A stretch of 64,000 nt of DNA from an uncultured Pseudomonadota bacterium (GTDB lineage: Bacteria; Myxococcota_A; UBA796; SXON01), in NCBI GenBank assembly GCA_903900265.1, contig CAIUMM010000031.1, positions 47,167 to 111,166 on the forward strand. The letters are read 5' to 3'. The position numbers were made by a program, and so were the translations under genes. Under the pieces are notes generated by a model that searched no databases, was not told the origin of the DNA, and saw only the letters and a list, made by a program, of their open reading frames with translations. This document shows positions 15,312 to 25,067 of the stretch, piece after piece. Each line of letters starts with the position of its first letter. The first letter of the stretch is position 1.

Positions 15312-17440
15312 TGTTCGCGCTCATCAGCCTCGCGCTGGCTGGTCCTATCCAGTTCACGACTACACCCGGTGCAGAGGTTGAAGTGCTCCCGATGAGCGTC
15401 GCCGGACGCGTCGAGGTGATCTTCCACCGCAATCGCGTGGATCTACGCCCACAGCTTGGAGATGAGCCCATTGACGGCCTGCGGGCGTGGCGCCTCTCGG
15501 ATCTGGGGGGCGAGTGGGTGCTCACCGCGTGGATGTGGGATCCGAAGACCGCGATTTCGCTGACCCACGCCGAGAATATCTGGACAGCCACGGTCTCTCC
15601 GATCAAAGCGCCGATCCTGCCCGAAGTACAGGGGGTATGCGCCGTTGACGCGCGTACCGCGTTGGTGCCGCTGCATGGAAAAGACATGCTGCACACCTTC
15701 CCGCCGACGCTGTTCCTCCCCGCGATGCCGCGGTGGACCTCCGCGGAGGCCGCGGAGGGGGACGCCGCAAGCTGGGACAAGATCGCCGAGCTGAGGCGCA
15801 CCGTCGGTCCTGCGGACGCTCGCGGGAACTACGCGCTCGGCGCGATGCATCGGGACCTGGGACACGCACGCGAGGCCGCGTATTACTTCACGAAGGCGGT
15901 CAAGCTCGGCGCGCCGGGCGAAACGGCCCTGCTGCAAGCCGCAGGAGCCCAGCTTGAATCTGGGCAGTGGGACGCCGCGCGCGCGACCGCTGCGGAGGCG
16001 CGCCTCGCGGGTGCCGCCGATGAGCCGGTGCGGGAGATCGAAGCGCTGATCGCGCTCGTCACGCTGGACCCGGAGCCTGCGACCTCCGGCCGCGCGCTCG
16101 CGCTCGCGTCCACACGTCCTGCGGCGTCGCTCGTGGCGGGAGGTTTGCTCCTCCGCGCGGGATGCGCGACGGAGGCGATCCCCGTCCTTGAGCGTGCTGT
16201 GCTCATCGAAGACAACGACCGCCAAGCGATGGCGCGCATCCTGCTCATGGACGCACATGTGCTGGGCGGCGACATCAAGGGCGCCGAGTCCACGATGAAA
16301 GACCTGTCCAGCCGTCGGGTGCCGGCCCGCTGGTCCGGCTTGCTGAGGGCACGGTCGCGGTTGATCACGCTGCTGCAACAGTCTCCGAACCAGTGGGCGG
16401 CGCTGGTCCCCGAGCTCGAAAAGGTCGGCCGGGTCCGGGATGAAGAAGGCGCGGAGTCGCTGTTCCTGCTTGGGCAAATCGGCGTAGCGCTCGGCGACGC
16501 GCGTATGTCCATCGACGCCTGGGGGGCCCTGGTCGACCACCACCGGGACCTCCTCGCCGGAGAGCCCGGTGAACGGCTCGCCATGGCGTGGGAGGCGCGG
16601 GTCAAAGGCCTGCTCGAGAATGATCGGGAGCTGGACGCGCTCGCCATGCACGCGGGTGTTTGGCGCCCCGGCCTGCTGCCTCACCTCAAAACCGCCGACC
16701 AGCTGCAGGCGCTCGCGGTGATCGATGAGCGCTACGGCTTGTACGAATCGGCGCTCGACCTCATGCAGGCCATCTCCGACATGGAGGGCGCAAAGGGCCT
16801 CGACGACCGCGCGACCATCTTGTCCATCGCACGGCTGTACCTTCTTTCCGGCCGCACCACAGAAGCCACGGAGTCGCTGGACTTTCTCGCTACCCGCCCG
16901 CCCACGCCGGTGCTGCTCGCGAAAGCCGCGCTGCTGCGAGCCGCGGTGCACGAGAAGCTGGGCGAGTTTGAAGCGGCCCGAGCGCTGTATGCCACCGTCG
17001 GAGCCCCTCCGGCGGATGCGGACGAAGCGCGGGTGCGCGGCGCGCTGCTCGACGCACACGCCGGTCGATGTGAGGCCGCCCTCGCGGTGCTGTTGGCTCC
17101 GCCGAAGCCGTTTCCAACAGGGATTCCCGTCGCGGAAGCCGAGGAAGATGCAGCGCACTGTCTGACTGCGCTGGACCGGCCGGTAGAGGCCAAAGCCGCC
17201 GCAGCGAGGGCCGCCGCCGCTTTGGTGGATGCCGAGGCCGCCGCTTTCGATGGATGGGTCTCGCGGGCAAAGGCCACCGAAAAGGGGCCCGGCAGCGTGT
17301 GGAGTCGATTGATCGCCGAAGACACCGCTCAATCCGTCCTCAAGGAGCGCCTCGCCGAGAAGCCGGTCATCAAAAAAGATGAATTACCTAAAGAACCTCC
17401 GGCACCGACCGATAGCACAACTGGAGGCTCCCCCAAATGA
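15311..17440 (+). CDS. TPR-repeat protein in the flagellar operon, probably exported
   Basis: A 709-residue protein with a short signal-like start (MFALISLALAGP), a beta-rich N-terminal region (about 15-150), then a long helical-hairpin array of TPR type. Examples are GNYALGAMHRDLGHAREAAY followed by YFTKAVKLGAPGETALLQAA, and ERYGLYESALDLMQAISDME. The C-terminus is Lys/Pro/Thr-rich. It overlaps flgB by 4 nt and the barrel-like gene by 1 nt. A periplasmic scaffold or assembly factor around the basal body is plausible. No named family is recognised beyond TPR. Confidence 0.75.
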   Translation: MFALISLALAGPIQFTTTPGAEVEVLPMSVAGRVEVIFHRNRVDLRPQLGDEPIDGLRAWRLSDLGGEWVLTAWMWDPKTAISLTHAENIWTATVSPIKAPILPEVQGVCAVDARTALVPLHGKDMLHTFPPTLFLPAMPRWTSAEAAEGDAASWDKIAELRRTVGPADARGNYALGAMHRDLGHAREAAYYFTKAVKLGAPGETALLQAAGAQLESGQWDAARATAAEARLAGAADEPVREIEALIALVTLDPEPATSGRALALASTRPAASLVAGGLLLRAGCATEAIPVLERAVLIEDNDRQAMARILLMDAHVLGGDIKGAESTMKDLSSRRVPARWSGLLRARSRLITLLQQSPNQWAALVPELEKVGRVRDEEGAESLFLLGQIGVALGDARMSIDAWGALVDHHRDLLAGEPGERLAMAWEARVKGLLENDRELDALAMHAGVWRPGLLPHLKTADQLQALAVIDERYGLYESALDLMQAISDMEGAKGLDDRATILSIARLYLLSGRTTEATESLDFLATRPPTPVLLAKAALLRAAVHEKLGEFEAARALYATVGAPPADADEARVRGALLDAHAGRCEAALAVLLAPPKPFPTGIPVAEAEEDAAHCLTALDRPVEAKAAAARAAAALVDAEAAAFDGWVSRAKATEKGPGSVWSRLIAEDTAQSVLKERLAEKPVIKKDELPKEPPAPTDSTTGGSPK

Positions 17441-17817
17441 CGCCCACCACGTTTCGCTTGTTCGATGGCCTCAATGATGGCATCGAGCGTGCGCTCGACC
17501 TTCGGCAAACGCAGCACACCTTGTCCGCTGCAAACCTCGCGAATGTTGACACCCCCGGATATCGCGCCCGTGAAGTTCCCTTCGCAGACATCCTCGGACG
17601 CGCCGTTGACGCCGCGACCGCAGGCGATTCGATGCCAACCAGCGATGACATCCGCGAGCTCGATCCGGTCGCATGGGCCGTGGACGGCAACTCCGTCTCG
17701 GCCGAAGCGGAAGCCGTCAAGCTCACCGAAAACTCCTTGCTTTACAACGCACTCACCACGGGGATGAGCCACCGGCTCGCCATGCTCCGCTTTGCAGCCA
17801 GCGACGGGAGGGCCTGA
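17437..17817 (+). CDS. flgB: FlgB, flagellar proximal rod protein
   Basis: Rod subunit. The rod motif is RQTQHTLSAANLANVDTPGY followed by RAREVPF (residues 25-50). The C-terminal helix is EAEAVKLTENSLLYNALTTG, followed by MSHRLAMLRFAASDG, matching FlgB. The length (126 aa) is normal. A GGAGG lies upstream (CTGGAGGCTCCCCCAA before the ATG). The flgB-flgC-fliE order is canonical. Confidence 0.94.
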   Translation: MTPTTFRLFDGLNDGIERALDLRQTQHTLSAANLANVDTPGYRAREVPFADILGRAVDAATAGDSMPTSDDIRELDPVAWAVDGNSVSAEAEAVKLTENSLLYNALTTGMSHRLAMLRFAASDGRA

Positions 17818-18242
17818 TGTCCGATGTGATCGATACCTTCAACGTCGCCGCTTCCGGTCTCGCGGCCGAGCGGCTCCGGTTGCAGACCATCGCCACCAAC
17901 ATGGCGAACGCCCGCACCACCCGTACCGCCGCAGGCGGCCCGTTTCAACGCCAGGTTCCGACCTTCGAAGCACAGCAAGTCGATCCGTTCGGCGACGAGC
18001 TGGACCGCGCCACCTCCCGCGTTGTCGTCACCGGCATTGGCTCCGATGGTCGCCCCCCCGTGCGGGTGTACGACCCCACGCACCCGGACGCGGACGCCAC
18101 CGGGTACGTCTCCTACCCCGACATCGACGTCATGCAGGAGATGGTCGACCTGATGACCACAAACCGCGCCTACGAAGCCAACAGCTCGGTTGTTGAAGCC
18201 ACGCGGGACATGTCCCTGCGCGCCCTGGAGATCGGACGATGA
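17817..18242 (+). CDS. flgC: FlgC, flagellar proximal rod protein
   Basis: Rod subunit of 141 residues. ATG 17817 shares its first base with the flgB stop (TGATG); the longer open frame from 17673 shadows flgB. The N-terminus FNVAASGLAAERLRLQTIAT, then NMANARTTRTAAGGPFQRQ, is the FlgC pattern. The C-terminus DVMQEMVDLMTTNRAYEANS is the conserved axial helix. It overlaps fliE by 4 nt. Confidence 0.95.
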   Translation: MSDVIDTFNVAASGLAAERLRLQTIATNMANARTTRTAAGGPFQRQVPTFEAQQVDPFGDELDRATSRVVVTGIGSDGRPPVRVYDPTHPDADATGYVSYPDIDVMQEMVDLMTTNRAYEANSSVVEATRDMSLRALEIGR

Positions 18243-18535
18243 TCGCGAACATCAAAGGCATTGGCGCCGGCACCGAGCTCGGCGGAGCGCTTCAAGGCGC
18301 AGGAAAAACCAAAGGGAACAGCTTTGGAGACCTGCTGCAGTCTGCGGTCAAGTCCGTAGATGCCTCGCAGCAAGCCGCCGATACGCAGATGGAAGGCCTC
18401 GCGAGCGGTCGCAACGTCGACCTGCACGGCACGATGATCGCCCTCGAAGAGGCGAACATCTCCCTCCACGCGATGACCAGCGTCCGCGACAAGCTGGTAG
18501 ACGCGTACCAGACGATCTGGAACATGCCGATTTAG
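18239..18535 (+). CDS. fliE: FliE, MS ring-rod junction protein
   Basis: Connects the rod to the MS ring or export gate. The 98-residue protein shows the FliE pattern: NSFGDLLQSAVKSVDASQQA, then the strongly conserved C-terminal helices DLHGTMIALEEANISLHAMT followed by SVRDKLVDAYQTIWNMPI. It is the last gene of the fliD-fliE run. A terminator follows 30 nt later. fliF, usually next in such operons, is not in this window. Confidence 0.93.
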   Translation: MIANIKGIGAGTELGGALQGAGKTKGNSFGDLLQSAVKSVDASQQAADTQMEGLASGRNVDLHGTMIALEEANISLHAMTSVRDKLVDAYQTIWNMPI

Positions 18536-18565
18536 CGCGGCGGTATCACAGGTCATACGCAAGAA

Positions 18566-18598
18566 AAAGGGCTCGGAACTCCGAGCCCTTTCCTTTTG
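18566..18598 (+). terminator. Intrinsic terminator after fliE, possibly bidirectional
   Basis: Perfect stem GGGCTCGG (18569-18576) / CCGAGCCC (18581-18588) with loop AACT, flanked by AAAAA on the left and TTTCCTTTT on the right. It could also serve the converging gene ending at 18617. Confidence 0.9.
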
Positions 18599-18616
18599 GC
18601 CACGCCGTGTGGGCGC

Positions 18617-19636
18617 CTATTTCGCGGGAGGCATCGCGTCGGGAGGCACAGCGCGGACCTCAGCGACCGAGATCGTGGCGCCGTCGAAGCCTTCGCTCTC
18701 CAGCTTGATGTCCACGCCCTCTACCCAACGGTCGACCAACTTCGGATCCGTCGCCATCATCTCGGTGAACAGCGCCTCGGTCATCACACGGTCCACAGCG
18801 GTCTTGTCTTTCTTGTCCGCTTTCAACGAACCGATCATCGTGGAGCTGTTGGGCTTGATCACGCCTTCAACGGTGACCTCTTTCTCTTCGAGGACCTTGC
18901 CGTCTTTGTCCTTGATCGACGCCTTCAACTTCAGATCGGTCATCCCAAACTGAGAGTCGTTGCCGACCATGAAGATGAAGTTGGTGATGCTGGTGTTGCC
19001 GTTCTCGGGGACCAAGCTCCACGAGCTGTTCACCACGGTCACGAACTGGTCCGGGTAGTAGAGCGGCTTGAACTGAAGCTGGGTGGCCGGATCCGCAAAG
19101 AAGTACGCGGGGATGACGTCGGTGAGGCGCGCGTAGCCCTCTACGCCGGAGGCGCTGAGGTGGTACCAGTCACCGCGCTTGCCCAGCAGGTTGGCGCGGG
19201 AGTTTTTCGCCAAGGTGCCCACCTGGGAGCTGCTGCCTTCGGACGCGAACAGCGGGGCCGGATCGCCGGTCACGAGCACTTCGGTGTATTGCAGACCGCT
19301 CTTGCCGCCGATGAGCTCGAGATCGTTCGGATCGGGCATGTCCTGCGAGAGGCCGTAGGCGTACACCCAGCAGCCCGCTGCCGCGATGGCCAGCACGCCC
19401 GCGAGGCCCCAACGAACGACAGGGCTCATCTCGGTAGACGCGGCCGGCTCGTCGAACTCTTGTCCGAGAACGGTCTTCAACTCGGGAAGTTCGAGCGCAT
19501 AAATCCACTCGGAGGCACCGGGGGGCTGAAGGATGTCGCCACCAAAAAACTTACCTTCTTTGGCCAGTTTCTTGAGTTCGTCGATGCTTGCAGCGCTGTA
19601 TTGGTGCCCGCTGGCGTTGACCATCCATCGAGACAT
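18617..19636 (-). CDS. Membrane protein with GYF_2-like and SH3-like domains
   Basis: The function is unknown. The N-terminal 60 residues (MSRWMVNASGHQYSAASIDE, then LKKLAKEGKFFGGDILQPPG, ASEWIYALELPEL) match the GYF_2/DUF4339 pattern of a Trp-rich cytoplasmic interaction domain. One transmembrane helix follows (about 80-105). The extracytoplasmic part contains an SH3-like segment (QVGTLAKNSRANLLGKRGDW then YHLSASGVEGYARL) and a beta-rich C-terminal domain. ATG 19636 is chosen because AGGAG lies 7 nt upstream; the frame is open to 19702. The gene (339 aa) stands alone and converges on the flagellar operon's terminator. Confidence 0.75.
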   Translation of the reverse strand: MSRWMVNASGHQYSAASIDELKKLAKEGKFFGGDILQPPGASEWIYALELPELKTVLGQEFDEPAASTEMSPVVRWGLAGVLAIAAAGCWVYAYGLSQDMPDPNDLELIGGKSGLQYTEVLVTGDPAPLFASEGSSSQVGTLAKNSRANLLGKRGDWYHLSASGVEGYARLTDVIPAYFFADPATQLQFKPLYYPDQFVTVVNSSWSLVPENGNTSITNFIFMVGNDSQFGMTDLKLKASIKDKDGKVLEEKEVTVEGVIKPNSSTMIGSLKADKKDKTAVDRVMTEALFTEMMATDPKLVDRWVEGVDIKLESEGFDGATISVAEVRAVPPDAMPPAK

Positions 19637-19827
19637 TTCGAACTCCTGCTGAAAAATGTGCGCTAACGACGGACGAATACCGGTCTCGCGGCCTCCGGGC
19701 AAGGCGCCCAGCGTCGGGTTTACTGATCATTTACCGGTGACGCTCCCGCTACGAACGGCTAATCCAGACCCGTCTCTGCCTGCACGGCTCCGGGGAACTG
19801 CTCCGGACCCCAACCTAGGAGTCTCGC

Positions 19828-20271
19828 GTGCCCTTCAAGCCCTTGCGTCTGCTCATCGCGTACGACGCCGCAGGCCATCGTTGCAGCGCGGTCGTTCCGC
19901 GCATGAAGCAGCTGCTCGAAGAACGTGCGTTTGAGGTCGACGTGTGGGAGATCGACGGCGAGGCTCCCGACCTCGACGACTACCAAGGCGTGGTGATCGG
20001 CTCGCCGGTGCGCGGACTCGCGCTGCGGGACGGTGGCCCGACCGCCAAGGTCGCTGCGTTCATCCAGAGCACGGAGGCCCTCGAAGAGAAAAAAGTAGCG
20101 ATATTCTGCGTATTTGACGTGCGCCCCGGGACAATCTTTGACCGGATGAAGAACTTGCTCAACGAACGAGGCGCCGACGTGGTCACTGAGTACCCGTATT
20201 GGCGCGTTCAACCCGCGGACGGCGAGGATCTGCTGCCCGCTGAGTGCATGGTCCGCATCCGAACAAGGTAG
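19828..20271 (+). CDS. Flavodoxin-like protein
   Basis: A 147-residue protein of flavodoxin fold. The pattern includes LRLLIAYDAAGHRCSAVVPR at the phosphate-binding end, followed by DDYQGVVIGSPVRG and EEKKVAIFCVFDVRPG. The classic T/S-x-T-G-N-T loop is replaced by AYDAAGHRC, so FMN binding is uncertain; HemG or other flavodoxin-domain proteins are alternatives. Start GTG 19828 has AGGAG 6 nt upstream. The 191 nt before it (19637-19827) separate it from the divergent GYF_2 gene; no firm promoter or other feature was seen there. Confidence 0.7.
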   Translation: MPFKPLRLLIAYDAAGHRCSAVVPRMKQLLEERAFEVDVWEIDGEAPDLDDYQGVVIGSPVRGLALRDGGPTAKVAAFIQSTEALEEKKVAIFCVFDVRPGTIFDRMKNLLNERGADVVTEYPYWRVQPADGEDLLPAECMVRIRTR

Positions 20272-20340
20272 GCTACTACCCGTTTAGACAGGGGCAGCGC
20301 GGGATCCAGCGGTTACCTTTGGGTCACTCTATAGGAAACC

Positions 20341-20955
20341 ATGATCAACGATCCCATGAACAGCTACCTGATCCCGACCGTCATCGAACAGACCCACCGC
20401 GGCGAGCGCTCGTGGGACATCTACTCGATGCTGCTGAAGGACCGGATCATCTTCCTCGGCAGCCAAATCAATGACGCCGTCGCCAACGTCATCGTCGCCC
20501 AGCTGCTCTTCTTGGAGTCCGCTGACCCCGAGCGCGACGTGTACTTGTACATCCACAGCCCCGGCGGCAGCGTGACCGCAGGCATGGCCATCTACGACAC
20601 CATGAACTACATCAAGCCCGACGTACAGACCATCTGCATGGGTCAGGCCGCTTCAATGGGCGCTGTGCTGCTCGCGGCTGGAGCCAAGGGCAAACGCCGC
20701 ATCCTCCCGCACAGCCGCGTGCTCATCCACCAGCCTCTCGGCGGTGCACAAGGTCAGGCCACCGACATCGAGATCCAGGCCCGTGAGATCATGCGCATCA
20801 AGAAGGAGCTCAACGAGATCCTCGTGCGTCACACCGGGATGGATCCCGAGCGTGTCGCCAAGGACGTCGAGCGTGACTACATCATGACCGCGCAAGAAGC
20901 CGTTGAATACGGCATGGTCGACGAGATCATCAAGCCGAAATCGGCGAACCCGTAA
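20341..20955 (+). CDS. clpP: ClpP, ATP-dependent protease proteolytic subunit
   Basis: Serine protease that forms the ClpXP degradation chamber. The active-site Ser lies in [15 protein letters not shown] (about residue 105), the His in [11 protein letters not shown] (about 130), and the Asp in the C-terminal [19 protein letters not shown] region. The N-terminus [20 protein letters not shown] is family-typical. The length (204 aa) is normal. A TAGGAAACC lies just before ATG 20341. clpX follows after 14 nt and lon after clpX, the classic quality-control cluster. Confidence 0.97.
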   Translation: MINDPMNSYLIPTVIEQTHRGERSWDIYSMLLKDRIIFLGSQINDAVANVIVAQLLFLESADPERDVYLYIHSPGGSVTAGMAIYDTMNYIKPDVQTICMGQAASMGAVLLAAGAKGKRRILPHSRVLIHQPLGGAQGQATDIEIQAREIMRIKKELNEILVRHTGMDPERVAKDVERDYIMTAQEAVEYGMVDEIIKPKSANP

Positions 20956-20969
20956 CCACTGAGTACCCG

Positions 20970-22247
20970 ATGGCATTGACCAAGAAGCCCCGCGAAAAGA
21001 ACCTGAATTGTTCGTTTTGCGGCAAACACCAGCGTGACGTGCGAAAACTGATCGCGGGGCCATCGGTGTACATCTGCGACGAGTGCGTAGAGCTCTGCAA
21101 CGACCTCATCACCGAGGAGGAGGAGCGGGAGGAGTACTACGCCGTTCGCCAACAGGTGCCGCGCCCGATGGAAATTCGCGGCCACCTCGACGAGTTTGTC
21201 GTCGGTCAAGACCGCGCCAAGAAGATCCTCTCGGTCGCGGTCCACAACCACTACAAGCGCATCGATGCCCGCACCGGGCGCGATGACGTAGAGCTCGCCA
21301 AGTCCAACATCTTGCTGATCGGGCCTACCGGCACCGGCAAGACCCTGCTCGCTCAATCGCTCGCGAAGTACCTGAAGGTTCCGTTCGCGATCTGCGACGC
21401 CACGGCGCTGACCGAGGCCGGGTATGTCGGCGAGGACGTAGAAAACGTCATCCTCGCCCTGTACCAAGCCTCGGGTCTGAACCAGGAGCAGACCGTCAAG
21501 GGCATCATCTACATCGACGAGATCGACAAGGTAGCCCGCAAAGGCGAGAATCCGTCGATCACGCGAGATGTCTCGGGCGAAGGCGTGCAGCAGGCGCTGC
21601 TCAAGATCATCGAAGGCACGATCGCCAATGTGCCTCCCAAGGGGGGCCGCAAGCACCCCCAGCAGGAATTCCTCCCGATCGACACGTCGAACATCCTGTT
21701 CATCTGCGGCGGCGCCTTTGTCGGGCTGGATCGCATCATCGAGCAGCGCATCAACAAGAGCGGCATCGGCTTCGGCGCGGGCGTAAAAACCCAGCAGACC
21801 TTGAAGACCGGTGAGCTGTTCGCGATGGTGGAGACGGACGACCTCGTGCGCTTCGGGCTCATTCCCGAGTTCATCGGTCGACTCCCGGTCATCGCTACGC
21901 TGGACGAGCTGGATGAGAAGGCGCTGGTCGACATCCTCACCCGGCCCAAGAACGCGGTCGCGAAGCAGTACCAGAAGCTCTTTGAGATGGAAGGCGTCAA
22001 GTTGACCTTCACGGACACGGCGCTGAGCGCAGTGGCCCGCGAGGCGCTCAAGCGCAAGACCGGGGCGCGTGGTCTACGCGCGATCCTCGAGGAGGCGATG
22101 GGCGACACGATGTTTGAGCTGCCGGGCAAGACCGACGTGCGGGAATGCGTAGTCACCGATGAGGTGATCAACAAAAAGTCCGAGCCGATGCTGGTCTACC
22201 AGAACGAAGCAGGGGCCCCGACGCAGCCGCCGCGCCCACGGGCCTGA
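20970..22247 (+). CDS. clpX: ClpX, ClpP-associated AAA+ unfoldase
   Basis: Unfolds and feeds substrates to ClpP. The N-terminal C4 zinc-binding domain is complete ([11 protein letters not shown], then [10 protein letters not shown]). Walker A is [14 protein letters not shown], Walker [13 protein letters not shown]. The ClpP-contact loop is expected around [20 protein letters not shown], and sensor 2 lies around [16 protein letters not shown]. The length (425 aa) is normal. lon starts 3 nt downstream, so the genes are probably coupled. Confidence 0.97.
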   Translation: MALTKKPREKNLNCSFCGKHQRDVRKLIAGPSVYICDECVELCNDLITEEEEREEYYAVRQQVPRPMEIRGHLDEFVVGQDRAKKILSVAVHNHYKRIDARTGRDDVELAKSNILLIGPTGTGKTLLAQSLAKYLKVPFAICDATALTEAGYVGEDVENVILALYQASGLNQEQTVKGIIYIDEIDKVARKGENPSITRDVSGEGVQQALLKIIEGTIANVPPKGGRKHPQQEFLPIDTSNILFICGGAFVGLDRIIEQRINKSGIGFGAGVKTQQTLKTGELFAMVETDDLVRFGLIPEFIGRLPVIATLDELDEKALVDILTRPKNAVAKQYQKLFEMEGVKLTFTDTALSAVAREALKRKTGARGLRAILEEAMGDTMFELPGKTDVRECVVTDEVINKKSEPMLVYQNEAGAPTQPPRPRA

Positions 22248-22249
22248 AG

Positions 22250-24592
22250 GTGAGCGACAAGGAACATGGGTCGACCCGAAGCGTGAGGCGCTTGCCGCTG
22301 CTGCCGCTTCGGGAGCTCGTGGTGTTTCCACACGCCGTCGTGCCCTTCATGGTCGGTAGGGCGCGCTCGGTGACCGCCCTCAACGAGGTGAACGCCTCCG
22401 AGGGCAAAGAGATCTTCCTCGTCGCGCAACGGAACGCCTTCGCGGGCGAGCCCACCGCCGACGACCTCTACACGGTCGGGACGATCGCAACGCTCGTACA
22501 GGTCGTGAAGCTGCCGGACGGAAAGTTGAAGGTGCTGGTCGATGGCCAGCGCCGCGCGCGCATGCTGCGGCTCCACGATGCTGCAGACTGCCTGCGCGCC
22601 GATGTAGAGGCGCTGCCGGAGATCACGTCCGTGGGCCCCGAGATGGACACGCTGATGCGCACCGCGCGCACCGCGTTCGACGAATATGTGCGCCTGCAAC
22701 GAAACATCCCGCCCGAGGCGGCGCTGCCATTCTCGACCGTGGACGAAGCTGGAAAACTCGCCGATTTGCTGGTTCGTCATCTTGGGCTGCGCACCGAAGT
22801 CGCGCAAGAGCTGCTCGAGCTCGAAGACCCCGCGGCTCGACTCACGCGCGTGGTCACGCTGCTGGCCGAAGGGAGCGCGCTGCTTCAGTCGGAACGCCCC
22901 CACCGGGTTCGTGCCTCGCGAAACCCAGATGCAAAGCCCGGAGACTCCGAGCGCGACGAGTTCAAGCAAGACCTCATCGAGCTAGAAGAGAAGATCGCAA
23001 AGAAGGCGCTTCCGGCCGAAGCCGCAGAGCGCGTGCAGCGCGAGCTCCGAAAGCTCAAGATGATGAACCCGATGAGCGCGGAAGCCGCGGTCATCCGAAA
23101 TTACCTCGACCACATCCTCGCCCTGCCCTGGTCCGAATATTCGGAAGACCGCGTCGATCTCAACGAAGCGATCGCCGTGTTGCATCGTGACCATGCGGGC
23201 CTCAGCAAGGTAAAGACCCGCATCATCGAGTTTCTATCTGTGCTCTCGCTCGTAAAGCGCATGGATGGGCCCGTGCTGTGCCTTGTAGGGCCGCCGGGCG
23301 TAGGAAAGACCTCGCTCGCGCGCTCGATCGCCGAGTCGATGAACCGCCAATTTGTGCGCGTCGCGCTCGGCGGCGTGCGGGACGAGGCCGAGATCCGCGG
23401 GCATCGTCGCACCTACATCGGCGCTTTGCCCGGCAAAATCATGCACGGCATCCGCAAAGCGGGGACCAGCAACCCGGTGTTCCTGCTCGATGAGATCGAC
23501 AAGATGAACAGCGACTTTCGGGGAGATCCCTCGGCCGCGTTGCTCGAGGTGCTCGATCCCGAACAAAACAAGGCGTTCAACGACCACTATCTGGACCTTG
23601 AATACGACCTTTCCAAGGTGCTGTTCATCTGCACGGCGAACTCCCTGCAGCAGATCCCCGCGCCGTTGCAAGACCGCCTCGAGATCGTGCGGCTGGCCGG
23701 GTACTCAGAGACCGAAAAGATCGCCATCGCCCGCCGACATTTGGTGCCGAAGCAGGTCAAAGCTCACGGCCTTTCGCCCGAGCAGGTCGTGTTCTCCAAC
23801 GACGCGCTGAGCCGGATCGCCCGCGAATACACCCGGGAAGCCGGCGTTCGCGCCATGGAGCGGGACCTCGCGGCGGTGTGCCGCAAGGTCGCGCGGCGCG
23901 TGGTCGCGAAAGGGCCTGAAACCCGGGTTCGCGTCAACGGACCTACGGTTGAGAAAATGCTTGGGCCGCCTCGATTTCGTCGCAATCAAGTGTCTGAGCG
24001 AGACGAGATCGGGTTCGTCAACGGTCTGGCGTGGACCCAGAACGGCGGCGTGATGGTGCCCGTAGAAGCCCTCGCGCTCCCTGGCAGCGGCAAGCTCACG
24101 ATGACCGGCTCGCTCGGATCGGTGTTTCGAGAGAGCTGCGAGGCCGCCATCGCGTGGCTGCGCAGTCGAGCGGATCGACTTGGCCTCGAAAAGGACTTCT
24201 GGCAACGCCTCGACGTGCACGTGCACGTCCCCGAGCTGTGGGGCGTAGATGGTCCAAGCGCCGGTATCACCCTCTCCACCGCCATCGTCAGCGCCGTGTG
24301 TCGCATCCCGGTGCGCCATGACGTCGCGATGACCGGCGAGATCACGCTGCGCGGAGCGGTAAAGCCGATCGGCGGCTTGAAGGAAAAGCTGATCGCGGCC
24401 CGCGCCGCGGGGATCACCCGCGCGCTCGTTCCCATCGACAACGCCAAAGACCTACAGGACATCCCGAAGAGCCTGAAGGCTGCGGTCGACCTGCAGCTCG
24501 TCTCCACCATGGACGAGGTGCTGACCCTCGCCTTAGCGGTCGACCGCCGTGAAGACATCTTCCGCGGCGAGCATCAGGAACTGCCCAGTTAG
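22250..24592 (+). CDS. lon: Lon protease (ATP-dependent, LonA type)
   Basis: Single-chain AAA+ protease. An N-terminal substrate-binding LON domain (about 10-205) starts [20 protein letters not shown]. The ATPase domain has Walker [16 protein letters not shown] (about 345) and Walker [11 protein letters not shown]. The C-terminal protease domain has catalytic Ser in [14 protein letters not shown] and Lys in [15 protein letters not shown]. The usual PKDGPSAG here reads GVDGPSAG, so the Pro-Lys preceding the Asp are lost, although the Ser-Lys dyad is intact. The length (780 aa) is typical. The start at 22250 is GTG, just after clpX. Confidence 0.96.
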   Translation: MSDKEHGSTRSVRRLPLLPLRELVVFPHAVVPFMVGRARSVTALNEVNASEGKEIFLVAQRNAFAGEPTADDLYTVGTIATLVQVVKLPDGKLKVLVDGQRRARMLRLHDAADCLRADVEALPEITSVGPEMDTLMRTARTAFDEYVRLQRNIPPEAALPFSTVDEAGKLADLLVRHLGLRTEVAQELLELEDPAARLTRVVTLLAEGSALLQSERPHRVRASRNPDAKPGDSERDEFKQDLIELEEKIAKKALPAEAAERVQRELRKLKMMNPMSAEAAVIRNYLDHILALPWSEYSEDRVDLNEAIAVLHRDHAGLSKVKTRIIEFLSVLSLVKRMDGPVLCLVGPPGVGKTSLARSIAESMNRQFVRVALGGVRDEAEIRGHRRTYIGALPGKIMHGIRKAGTSNPVFLLDEIDKMNSDFRGDPSAALLEVLDPEQNKAFNDHYLDLEYDLSKVLFICTANSLQQIPAPLQDRLEIVRLAGYSETEKIAIARRHLVPKQVKAHGLSPEQVVFSNDALSRIAREYTREAGVRAMERDLAAVCRKVARRVVAKGPETRVRVNGPTVEKMLGPPRFRRNQVSERDEIGFVNGLAWTQNGGVMVPVEALALPGSGKLTMTGSLGSVFRESCEAAIAWLRSRADRLGLEKDFWQRLDVHVHVPELWGVDGPSAGITLSTAIVSAVCRIPVRHDVAMTGEITLRGAVKPIGGLKEKLIAARAAGITRALVPIDNAKDLQDIPKSLKAAVDLQLVSTMDEVLTLALAVDRREDIFRGEHQELPS

Positions 24593-24599
24593 ATCAGGC

Positions 24600-25058
24600 T
24601 TAGTTGCGGCGAGCCCGTAGCGCCACGAACGCCATCCCCACCGCGGCAAGCCAGCCCCACCGCCCCGATGCAGGAGCGATCTGGGCGCTCGCGAAGCAGC
24701 CATACTGCGGGGAGATGGTGTCCACGCCGCAAAAGTCCACGCCGCCCGGGTTTGGATCGGTGCCAGCGGTGAGCTCATCGACGTCCAAGGTCCCATCTCC
24801 ATCGCTGTCCACCTGCTCGGACAGCATGAGGTCGAGGGTGCTCGCGAGCAGCGCGGTGTTGCTGCCTCCGGTGAGCCCACGATCCATCATCGCCTTGCCG
24901 AACTCCTGAACAACCGTACCGCTGCCCCCCGAGTTGCTCGCGTGACAAACGGTACATTGCGGCGTGCACGGCGCACCTGCGTCGTTCGCGAGCGCCTCAG
25001 GGTAGGTACTCGAGGCCAACGCGATCGAAACCGACGTAAGAAGAGCGAAAATGGGCAT
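24600..25058 (-). CDS. Exported monoheme-type protein with C-terminal membrane anchor
   Basis: A 152-residue protein with a signal peptide, then a heme c attachment motif CTVCH (residues 35-39). It also has a calcium-binding loop DSDGDGTLDVDELTAG of EF-hand/TSP3 type (about 83-98). The C-terminal stretch WGWLAAVGMAFVALRARRN is hydrophobic with terminal Arg residues, like a sorting or anchor signal. Start ATG 25058 has AGGA 6 nt upstream. It is last in a tight operon after a YceI protein and a heme-bearing barrel protein. It may be an electron carrier held at the surface, but no named family is recognised. Confidence 0.7.
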   Translation of the reverse strand: MPIFALLTSVSIALASSTYPEALANDAGAPCTPQCTVCHASNSGGSGTVVQEFGKAMMDRGLTGGSNTALLASTLDLMLSEQVDSDGDGTLDVDELTAGTDPNPGGVDFCGVDTISPQYGCFASAQIAPASGRWGWLAAVGMAFVALRARRN

Positions 25059-25067
25059 AGCCGGTCC

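Noticed and set aside
15443..17332. Minus-strand open frame of 629 codons
   Set aside because: Antisense to the TPR gene in the flagellar operon.
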